Origin: Polyangium spumosum
GTDB taxonomy: Bacteria; Myxococcota_A; Polyangia; Polyangiales; Polyangiaceae
Direction of reading: 5' to 3'
Assembly (NCBI RefSeq): GCF_009649845.1
Contig: NZ_WJIE01000023.1
Coordinates: 41,491-105,490 of the forward strand
Length of the DNA stretch: 64,000 nt
Shown here: piece after piece, positions 46,909-53,654 of the stretch
How positions within the stretch are numbered: the first letter of the stretch is position 1
Layout of the letters: each line of letters opens with the position of its first letter
Notes under the pieces: model-generated
Told to the model about the DNA's origin: nothing
What the model saw: only the letters and a program-made list of their open reading frames with translations
The model's database searches: none
Program-made: the position numbers and the translations under genes

Positions 46909-47574
46909 TCACTCCTCGACCCATTGCACGACACGATCGATCGGCTTTCGCCCGGGCGGCGGCGCCTCGCCGGCGGGATACCCGATCGCCACGGCGCCGA
47001 CCATCCGGTACGGCTCCCGGATGCCGAGCAGCGCCTCGATCTCGGGCTTCGCGATCATCGGGCCCGCCATCCAGCAGGCGCCGAGGCCCTCGGCGTGGGC
47101 CTGGAGGAGCATCGCCATCACGGCCGCGCTCGTCGAGCAGAGCTCGGCCTGCATGCTCCGGGCCGTGTGATAGAGCGAAGGATCCCCGCCGCCCGAGGTG
47201 ATGAGGTCGGCGATGAGGTCGGGGTAATCGCGCCATTGCGGCACCACGATGGCCGCCGCGCTCTCCAGCGGCTCGTGGAAGAAGTCGCCATAACTGGCGA
47301 AATCCTCGGCGTGGTGGCCGCGGTGGATGATCGCCTCGATCTCCTCGGCCCGCGCCCGCACGGCCGCGGCGATTCGTTTGCGTTTGTCCTCGGCCGTCAC
47401 GACCGTGAAGCGCCAGGGCTGCCGATTCGTGTTCGAGGGCGCCGTGATCGCGGCCTGCACGAGCCGTTCGAGGACCTCCTTCGGCACGGGTTCGTCCTCG
47501 AACACGCGGCGCGACCGCCGCGTCTCGAGCCAGGCCAGCATCCCCAGGCCCTTCACGCCTCCAGGGCCGCTCAT
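46909..47574 (-). CDS. Nitroreductase-family flavoprotein at the end of the KS-CLF operon
   Basis: A 221-residue FMN-dependent enzyme with the start WLETRRSRRVFEDEPVPKEVLERLVQAAITAPSNTNRQPWRFTVV, the canonical nitroreductase opening, and GLGACWMAGPMIAKPEIEALLGI in the C-terminal half. Its ATG overlaps the FabG stop by four bases, making it the seventh gene of the operon starting with fabZ at 53577. The family includes enzymes that reduce C=C bonds or form double bonds, so it may serve a redox step on the acyl chain; this is inference. Confidence 0.87.
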   Translation of the reverse strand: MSGPGGVKGLGMLAWLETRRSRRVFEDEPVPKEVLERLVQAAITAPSNTNRQPWRFTVVTAEDKRKRIAAAVRARAEEIEAIIHRGHHAEDFASYGDFFHEPLESAAAIVVPQWRDYPDLIADLITSGGGDPSLYHTARSMQAELCSTSAAVMAMLLQAHAEGLGACWMAGPMIAKPEIEALLGIREPYRMVGAVAIGYPAGEAPPPGRKPIDRVVQWVEE

Positions 47575-48326
47575 TCCAGCTTGAATCCGCCGTCCACGTT
47601 CCATATCTGTCCCGTCACGTAGCTCGCCTCGTCCGAGGCGAGGAAGGCGACCACGGCCGCGATCTCCTCGGGGTGGCCGACACGCTTGAGCAGGATCCGC
47701 CTCTGGAGCTCTTCGGGCGCGAGGGCCCGGAGCTCGGCCGTCATGTCGGTCTCGACGAGGCCCGGCGCCACCGCGTTGACCCGCACGCCACGCGGCGCGA
47801 GCTCGACGGCGAGGGCGCGGGTGAACGACTCGACGGCGCCCTTCGACGCGGCATAAAGCGATTGCCCGCGGCCCGGCCTTTGCGCGGCCACGCTCGAGAC
47901 GTTCACGATCGCGCCGCGCCGCCGCGAAATGAAGCGCCGCGCGGCCTCGCGACAGCAATGGACGACGCCCGCGGCGTTGGTCTCGAAGACGTGATCGTAA
48001 TCCTCGTCCGTGCTCGCGCCGAGGAGGCCGTCCCGCGTGACGCCGGCATTGCAGACGAGCACGTCGAGCGGCCCGAGCGCCGCCTCGGCCTGCTCGAAAA
48101 GAGACGCGACCTCCGCGGGGCGAGAGACGTCGGCGCGGAGAGCGACGGCCCGCGCCCCGAGCGCCTCCACGGCGGCGACGGTCATCCGAGCGGCGTCCTC
48201 GTCGCTGCGGTAATCGACGGCGACGGCATATCCACGCCGCCCGAGCGCCTCCGCGATGGCGCGGCCGATCCCACGCGAGGCGCCCGTGACGAGGGCGACG
48301 CGGGATCGCTCCTTGGTTTCGCTCAT
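47571..48326 (-). CDS. 3-oxoacyl-ACP reductase (FabG-like) of the KS-CLF operon
   Basis: A 251-residue SDR with TGASRGIGRAI (NADPH loop), VCNAGVTRDG, catalytic Ser in NVSSVAAQRPG, Tyr/Lys in LYAASKGAVE, and DGGFKLE at the end. It is typical of 3-oxoacyl-ACP reductases, reducing 3-oxo groups to 3-hydroxy. Its start overlaps the stop of the CLF-like gene by four bases and its stop overlaps the nitroreductase start. It supplies the ketoreduction step for this pathway. Confidence 0.92.
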   Translation of the reverse strand: MSETKERSRVALVTGASRGIGRAIAEALGRRGYAVAVDYRSDEDAARMTVAAVEALGARAVALRADVSRPAEVASLFEQAEAALGPLDVLVCNAGVTRDGLLGASTDEDYDHVFETNAAGVVHCCREAARRFISRRRGAIVNVSSVAAQRPGRGQSLYAASKGAVESFTRALAVELAPRGVRVNAVAPGLVETDMTAELRALAPEELQRRILLKRVGHPEEIAAVVAFLASDEASYVTGQIWNVDGGFKLE

Positions 48327-49531
48327 GGAACCTCCACGCGCACGGCGCCGGCGAGGCCGGGCATGCCGGCGGAGAGGGCGAGGGCCGAGCGGGCGCGTGT
48401 CGCCTCCGCGCGGACGAGCGGGCGCAGCGGGCCTTCGGAGGGTCGATCGAGGCCCGCGATGGGCGGCAAGACGCCGGCGCGGAGGGCCTCGGCGAGCAGG
48501 ATGGCCTGCACCACCGCGGTCGCGCCGCCGAGCTGGCCCGTGGCGGACGAGAGGGCGAGCAGCGTGGCCGAGGGGCCGAGGACGTCGGCGAGCGCCACGC
48601 GTTCGGCCGCGTCACGCGCGGGCGAGGCGAGGGCGGCGCCGTCGACGATGGTCTCGCCCGCGGCGAGATCGGCGGCGAGGGCGGCGAGGGCGCGCGAGGA
48701 AGGAAAATCCACGGCCCCGTCCGCCGTGGCCGCGGCCGAGACGAACGAGATCGCTCGATCTCCGGCATCTGCGGGCCGCTCGAGCACGACCGCCGCGGCC
48801 GCCTCGCCGGGCACGATCCCGGCCGCGTGTTCGTCGTACGGGGCCACGAGGGAGGCGGGCGAGGGGGCGTTCGTCGCGGCGCCGGACGTGCCGAGCGAGA
48901 GGATCGTCTCCGGCTCGACGAGCGAGTCGTACGCGAAGACGAGCGCCGCGTCGACGCTGCCCACGGCGAGGGCGACGCTCGCGGCCCGGAGCGCCTGCGC
49001 CCCTGCATTCGAGCCCGCCGCGGTCGTGCCGTCCCCTCTCGCGCCCGCGTCGATCGAGAGCAAGGCGTGCGCGTTGTTCGACAGGTGGAAGAGCATCCAG
49101 AAGGGGTGCAGCGAGGAAAAACCCCGCGACCAAGCGTTCGTCGCGTGAGGGTCGCCCGCCTGCCGTTCGAGCACGGGCAAGAGGTCGTCCCAGTGCGCGC
49201 GCAGGCCGCCATAACCGCAAAAAATGCCGAGCCGCGCTCCTCTCGCCGGAGCGCCCGCGCGGGCGAGGGCCTCGGCGCCGACCTCCATGCCGAGGAGGCC
49301 CATCCGCTTGACGAACTTGCGGTGCTTCGTCGGCCGCGGCGCGGCGGGGATCGTGGCGGCGAGGCGGCAGGTGTAGGTGCTCGCGTCGAAATGGGCGTTC
49401 GGGGCGGCGGCGCGCTCGCCTTTGCAGAGCCTCCGGAGGACGGCGGCGGCGTCGTCCCCGAGCGGGGTGCGCAGAGAAAAACCCGTGACGGCCATCCGGC
49501 CCGGGTGGGTCGGCGGGGTCATCTGCGTCAT
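48323..49531 (-). CDS. Cys-less ketosynthase (chain-length-factor-like), second pair
   Basis: A 402-residue thiolase-fold protein. The nucleophile region reads SIDAGARGDGTTAAGSNAGA: aligned with active ketosynthases, the Cys position is Ser. Neither active-site His is present: the HGTGT region is replaced by ASPARDAAERVA and the KxxxGH region by SSATGQLGGATA. It therefore cannot catalyse normal condensation and resembles chain length factors, which heterodimerise with the preceding active ketosynthase (49531-50805) and shape the chain-length pocket. The ATG overlaps the stop of that ketosynthase by one base. The open frame continues further upstream, but only in another frame's shadow. Confidence 0.85.
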   Translation of the reverse strand: MTQMTPPTHPGRMAVTGFSLRTPLGDDAAAVLRRLCKGERAAAPNAHFDASTYTCRLAATIPAAPRPTKHRKFVKRMGLLGMEVGAEALARAGAPARGARLGIFCGYGGLRAHWDDLLPVLERQAGDPHATNAWSRGFSSLHPFWMLFHLSNNAHALLSIDAGARGDGTTAAGSNAGAQALRAASVALAVGSVDAALVFAYDSLVEPETILSLGTSGAATNAPSPASLVAPYDEHAAGIVPGEAAAAVVLERPADAGDRAISFVSAAATADGAVDFPSSRALAALAADLAAGETIVDGAALASPARDAAERVALADVLGPSATLLALSSATGQLGGATAVVQAILLAEALRAGVLPPIAGLDRPSEGPLRPLVRAEATRARSALALSAGMPGLAGAVRVEVP

Positions 49532-50805
49532 CAAGGCCTCCCGAGGAGCACGCTCACGTTTTGCCCGCCAAACCCGAACGAGTTCGAGAGCACGTGGTCC
49601 ACGCGTCTCTCCAGGGGGGAAGGGCCGATGACGTGGACCGGGCACTCCGGGTCCGGCTCCTCGAAATGGGCCGTCCCGGGGAGGAGATCCCGCGTGAACG
49701 CGAGCAGGCACGCGGCGAGCTCGATCGCGCCGGCCGCGGCCATGAGGTGGCCGACGGCGCCCTTGATGCTGCTCGTCGGCACGTCGCCGAGGAGCGCGCG
49801 GATGGCCTTCGCCTCGGCGGGATCATTGAGCGGCGTCCCGGTGCCGTGGGCATTGACGTACCCGACGTCGGCAGGGGTGAGGTTGGCACGACGAACGGCG
49901 CGCTCCATGGCCGCGAGCGCGCGCGCGCCGTCGGGCCGCGGCGCGGTGGCGCGGTAGGCGTCCTGCGTGGTCGCGTAGCCCGCGATGAGGGCGAGGACCT
50001 CGGCGCCACGCGCGCGCGCTCGGGACGCCTCCTCGACCACGAACATCGCCGCGCCCTCGCCGACGACGAGCCCGTCGCGCCGCCTGTCGAAGGGCCGGCA
50101 CGCCGAGCTCTCGGCGCGGGGCGAGGGGGCGCCGAGGCGCGACATGCCGCCGATGCCGAGGGGATTGACCATCGAGTCGGCCGCGCCGCAAAGGACGACG
50201 TCGGCCGCGCCCCGCTCGACGAGCGAGGCCGCGTGCGCGACGGCCATGCCGCCCGCCGCGCAGGCCGAGACGTGCACGGCGACGCGGCCCGAGAGGCCGA
50301 GCACGTTGCGGATCTTCTCGGCCGTGAGGTCGACACGCGACCGAAACCGTACGCCGTCCGCGCCCGCATGTTCTCCCGCGCCCACGCGGATCACGTCGCC
50401 TTCGAGTTCGCCCGCGAGGTCTTCGAGGAACGCCTGTTCGAGCCCGAGCCCGATCGAGAGCGCGCCCTTGCGTTCGGCCGTTCCACACCGCGCGCTCCGC
50501 CACGCCTCGGCCGCCGCGACGAGGCCGAAGCTCACCTTGCGATCACGCAACAGGCCCGATTCCTCCCACGCATCGGCCTCGCCGACGTGCAGGAGGAGGC
50601 CGCGGTGTTTTTCCAGGAACGCGGCGCTCGTCTTCTCGATCGGGACCTCGCCGGCGACACGGGTGGGGAAGGTGCGCGCGTCGAAGTTCTTGATCGGCCC
50701 GATCGCGCTCCGGCCCGCGGCGAGCCCGCTCGCGAGCGCGTCATACCCGACGCCGAACGCGCTGACCGCGCCGACGCCCGTGATCACCGCGCGCCGCCCG
50801 CTCAT
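49531..50805 (-). CDS. 3-oxoacyl-ACP synthase (active ketosynthase), second pair
   Basis: A 424-residue KS with complete triad: Cys in HVSACAAGGMAV, His in NAHGTGTPLND, and His in KGAVGHLMAAAGA; the C-terminal NSFGFGGQNVSVLL is intact. It overlaps its upstream and downstream partners by one base each. The pairing with the Cys-less gene directly after it follows the KS-CLF order of type II polyketide and aryl-polyene clusters. Confidence 0.92.
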   Translation of the reverse strand: MSGRRAVITGVGAVSAFGVGYDALASGLAAGRSAIGPIKNFDARTFPTRVAGEVPIEKTSAAFLEKHRGLLLHVGEADAWEESGLLRDRKVSFGLVAAAEAWRSARCGTAERKGALSIGLGLEQAFLEDLAGELEGDVIRVGAGEHAGADGVRFRSRVDLTAEKIRNVLGLSGRVAVHVSACAAGGMAVAHAASLVERGAADVVLCGAADSMVNPLGIGGMSRLGAPSPRAESSACRPFDRRRDGLVVGEGAAMFVVEEASRARARGAEVLALIAGYATTQDAYRATAPRPDGARALAAMERAVRRANLTPADVGYVNAHGTGTPLNDPAEAKAIRALLGDVPTSSIKGAVGHLMAAAGAIELAACLLAFTRDLLPGTAHFEEPDPECPVHVIGPSPLERRVDHVLSNSFGFGGQNVSVLLGRP

Positions 50806-51920
50806 TACGCACCTCCCTCACCGATGGGGGCTGCGCTCGGGCGAGTCGAGCTACGCCCCCAAGCCCCCCGTCCAAGAACCACGGCCCCGAGATCCCCGTC
50901 CGGGCCCGCCGAGAGCACGAGCGCGCGCTCCTTGTCGGCCGCCGCGAGCAGATCGAGCGCGAGCACCCACGCGAGCGCCGGCGTCGCCGCGAGGGCCTCC
51001 CCGAGGAAACGCGTCGCGTCCACCGAGAGGGGAACCTCCAGCATCTCGGGCAGATCCTGGAGCGCCTCGCGCGCGGGCGCGCCCCAGGGCGCGAGCACGA
51101 CGACGTCACACGAGAGATCGTCGAGCGCGTCGAGCGCCGCGGGCACGGCCGCGTCGCGGAGCACGCCTGTGCGAGGCACGAGCGCGCCGCGGGGACGGTC
51201 GACCGGAAACACCCGCACCGCTTCGACGAAAGCGAGCGGCGCGTCGGAAGCGGCTGCGATCGCGAGCGCCGCCGCGCCCTCGGCGGGCACGAGGCCTTGC
51301 CGCGAGAACCCTTCCCGCTCGAGCTCGGCCAGCGTCACCGGATGCAACGCCGTGTCCGCGCCGCCGACGAGCACGCGCTCGCAGTCCCCTGCGAGGATCG
51401 CGGCGCACGCCTCTTCGAGCGCCGTCACCGTGCCCGTGCCGCGCGAGAAAAACGCGGCATTTGGCCCGGCGAGGCCTTCGAGGATGGCCCCGTGGCAGAG
51501 CGTGAAGTTGTTCATGATCTGGAACGCGAAGAGGGGATTACACGCGTCGAGCCCCTCTTCGCCGCAACGCGCGAGGGAGAAGCGCTCGCCCTCCAGGCTC
51601 GCCGCGACGAGCCGCGCGACCTCGTCCATCTCCGCGCCCGACGCGCCGACGCCGAAGAAGGCGCCGATCTCGGCGCGCTGCTCCGACCACTTCGCCTCCA
51701 CGAGCGCCCCGCGCATCACGAGCGCGGAGAACCACGCGGCGCGCGACATGAGCTTCTTCTGTCGGATGTCCTCGGGCCTCGACGGCGAAGGCGCGGGCAC
51801 CTCGCGCGGCGGCGGGTGGTTGCCTTCGAGCACGCGCTGGCCGAGCCCGCGGCTCGAGAGGCCCGCCGCCGTCAGCGTGGAGACGGCGACGACGGGTAGA
51901 CCTCTTCCGTCTAGGCGCAT
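50805..51920 (-). CDS. Cys-less ketosynthase (chain-length-factor-like), first pair
   Basis: A 371-residue shortened thiolase-fold protein from ATG 51920. The nucleophile segment reads NAAFFSRGTGTVTAL; alignment puts Gly at the Cys position. The first His region reads LAPWGAPARE and the second TRFLGEALAAT, so both His are lost. ARCGEEGLDACNPLFAFQIMNNF still matches the family fold. It overlaps the preceding active ketosynthase by ten bases and the following one by one base (TAATG). It probably pairs with the ketosynthase at 51911-53113. Confidence 0.82.
   Translation of the reverse strand: MRLDGRGLPVVAVSTLTAAGLSSRGLGQRVLEGNHPPPREVPAPSPSRPEDIRQKKLMSRAAWFSALVMRGALVEAKWSEQRAEIGAFFGVGASGAEMDEVARLVAASLEGERFSLARCGEEGLDACNPLFAFQIMNNFTLCHGAILEGLAGPNAAFFSRGTGTVTALEEACAAILAGDCERVLVGGADTALHPVTLAELEREGFSRQGLVPAEGAAALAIAAASDAPLAFVEAVRVFPVDRPRGALVPRTGVLRDAAVPAALDALDDLSCDVVVLAPWGAPAREALQDLPEMLEVPLSVDATRFLGEALAATPALAWVLALDLLAAADKERALVLSAGPDGDLGAVVLGRGAWGRSSTRPSAAPIGEGGA
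50826..50860. repeat. 35-bp palindromic element, copy 2
   Basis: On the minus strand it reads GGGGGCGTAGCTCGACTCGC and on to ...AGCCCCC, matching copy 1 (34402-34436) at 28 of 35 positions. It lies in the last codons of the Cys-less ketosynthase, in a different reading frame from copy 1. Both copies are at the 3' end of a gene and within an operon. Confidence 0.6.
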
Positions 51921-53113
51921 CGGCTCACCACGAGGCTCGTGTTCGCTCCGCCGAACGCGAAGGCGTTGACGAGCGCCGCCTCCACGGGTCTTCGTTTCGC
52001 CGCCCCCACGACATGCGGCAAGGTGCACGCCGGGTCCGGCGTGGCGAGGCCCGCGGTCGGCAGGCACAGGCCCTCCTCGACGGCCGCGAGCGCGCACAAA
52101 AATCCGATCGCCCCCGCGCCTGCGATCCAGTGTCCGACCGCTCCTTTGACCGCGCCGACGTGCACGTCCGCGAGCGCGTCGCCGAGCACCCGCCGGATCG
52201 CCGCGGCTTCGACGGCGTCGTTGAGCTCGGTGCTCGTGCCGTGCGCTTGCACGTACCCGATCGTCGGGTGTCCCGCGTCCTCGAGCGCGCCTCGTATGGC
52301 CCGCTCCGCCCCGTCGCCCGTCGGCTCCGGCGCCGTCAGGTGAAACGCGTCGAGCGTACGCGCCGCTCCTCGGACCTCCGCGCGCGCCGGGCCCGGCTCC
52401 GCCGCGAGCACCACGAACGCCGCGCCTTCGCCCACGACGAACCCGTCACGCCGCAGATCGAACGGGCACGACACGCCGCGCGCCGAGAGCGCGCCGAGCA
52501 GCCCGAACCCTGCGAGCATGAACGGATCGACGTCCGCGCCCACGCCACCCGCGAGCGCGACGTCGCAGAGCCCGAGCCGGATCGACTGCGTCGCCGAGAC
52601 GATCGCGGCCGCGCCCGAGGCGCAGGCGAGCGAGATCGTCTCGACGGGCCCCGCCGCGGAAAAACGCGCCGCGAGCGCCGAGGCCACCGCGGCGGGCGAG
52701 ACCGCGGCCGCGTGCACGGCCGTCGCGAGGCCACGCGCCTCCTCGCCGAAGCGCGCGTGATCGAAGCGCGCCCCGCCGCCCGCCGCGCGGGAGAGCGCGA
52801 AGATCGTCGCGTACGTGGCCCTGCCGCTCTCGGCCCCGACGAACACGCCGATCCGCGAGGGCGCGGCCTTGATCTTCGCTTCGGCCCACGCCTCGTCCGC
52901 GGCGCGCCGCGCGAGCGCGAGGCGCCGATCGCTGGCCTCTTCGAGCGCGAACGGGACGGTCGCCGCCACCTGCGAGGGATATCCTTGGACGTCAAACGAA
53001 GTGACGGGCGCGACGGCCGATCGCCCTTCGGCGAGCGCGTCCCTCGAGGCGGGCCACGTCTCGCCGAGCGGCGTGATCGCGCCTCTTCCGCGCACGTAGA
53101 CGCGCCGCCTCAA
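51911..53113 (-). CDS. 3-oxoacyl-ACP synthase (active ketosynthase), first pair
   Basis: A 400-residue KS. The best start is TTG 53113, which overlaps the fabZ stop (TTGA) and has GGAGGAG six bases before it. Catalytic Cys in SLACASGAAAI, His in VQAHGTSTELND and His in KGAVGHWIAGAGA are all present, and the end has NAFAFGGANTSLVV. It is followed by the Cys-less gene with a ten-base overlap. A longer frame continues upstream over fabZ but is a shadow. Confidence 0.9.
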   Translation of the reverse strand: MRRRVYVRGRGAITPLGETWPASRDALAEGRSAVAPVTSFDVQGYPSQVAATVPFALEEASDRRLALARRAADEAWAEAKIKAAPSRIGVFVGAESGRATYATIFALSRAAGGGARFDHARFGEEARGLATAVHAAAVSPAAVASALAARFSAAGPVETISLACASGAAAIVSATQSIRLGLCDVALAGGVGADVDPFMLAGFGLLGALSARGVSCPFDLRRDGFVVGEGAAFVVLAAEPGPARAEVRGAARTLDAFHLTAPEPTGDGAERAIRGALEDAGHPTIGYVQAHGTSTELNDAVEAAAIRRVLGDALADVHVGAVKGAVGHWIAGAGAIGFLCALAAVEEGLCLPTAGLATPDPACTLPHVVGAAKRRPVEAALVNAFAFGGANTSLVVSRCA

Positions 53114-53577
53114 GGCTCCTCCGCCGCTCCGGTCAGCCACACGTCGAGCACCTCGCGCCGCCGCGCGAGCACCTTCGGGTTCGTCACGCGCGTGAACGCG
53201 AAGCCGAGCTCGGCCGTCGCCACGACCTCGCCGTCGACCTGCGCCTTGCCTCTCACCTGCCCGCCTTCTTCTCGCGCGAGGATCACCTCCGCTTCGAGCT
53301 CGAGTTTGTCCCCGGGCCGTACGATGCGCCGGAAGCGGGCCCGATCGATCATCGTGAGCAGCGCGTGGACGTCCTCCTGCCCCTCGGCGCGCCGGCTCGC
53401 CTCGAGCAGCACGCCGCCGAGCTGCGCGAGCGCCTCGATCACGAGCGCGCCGGGCATCACGGGGTGACCCGGGAAGTGATCCGCGAACGTGTCGTCGGAG
53501 AGCGAGACACACTTGACACCGGTCGCGAGGCGCGGCGGCTCGAGCCGCGTGATCCGATCGAGGAGCAGGTAACGCAC
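53110..53577 (-). CDS. 3-hydroxyacyl-ACP dehydratase (FabZ-like)
   Basis: A 155-residue hot-dog-fold protein with the FabZ active site DHFPGHPVMPGALVIEALAQLGG (catalytic His and Glu). It removes water from 3-hydroxyacyl-ACP to give trans-2-enoyl-ACP. It opens the seven-gene minus-strand operon. Only 77 bases separate it from the divergent radical SAM gene (53655). With KS, KR and DH but no classical enoyl reductase in the operon, double bonds may accumulate (inference). Confidence 0.93.
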   Translation of the reverse strand: MRYLLLDRITRLEPPRLATGVKCVSLSDDTFADHFPGHPVMPGALVIEALAQLGGVLLEASRRAEGQEDVHALLTMIDRARFRRIVRPGDKLELEAEVILAREEGGQVRGKAQVDGEVVATAELGFAFTRVTNPKVLARRREVLDVWLTGAAEEP

Positions 53578-53654
53578 GCGCGCCGAGAATAGCAGTACGA
53601 ATTGACGGCCGACGTGCGGAGAGAGGAAGATACGTGCTCGCGAGGGGAGCCTCC
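53578..53654. promoter_or_regulatory. Divergent promoter region between fabZ-KS operon and radical SAM operon
   Basis: Seventy-seven bases lie between two divergent operons. The plus-strand side has GAGGGGAG close to the ATG at 53655. Part of the stretch is less GC-rich (AATAGCAGTACGAATTGACGG), offering a TTGACG -35-like hexamer on the plus strand at about 53599. The shared region suggests joint control of both operons. Confidence 0.5.

Noticed and set aside
46909..49212. A fusion of nitroreductase with a long N-terminal region
   Set aside because: The region before the nitroreductase motif is a shadow of the FabG and KS genes; the ATG at 47574 overlaps the FabG stop as at all other junctions.
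46909..53577. Calling the KS operon a ladderane or aryl-polyene cluster
   Set aside because: The gene types overlap with those clusters, but no marker unique to either was seen; the product class is left open.
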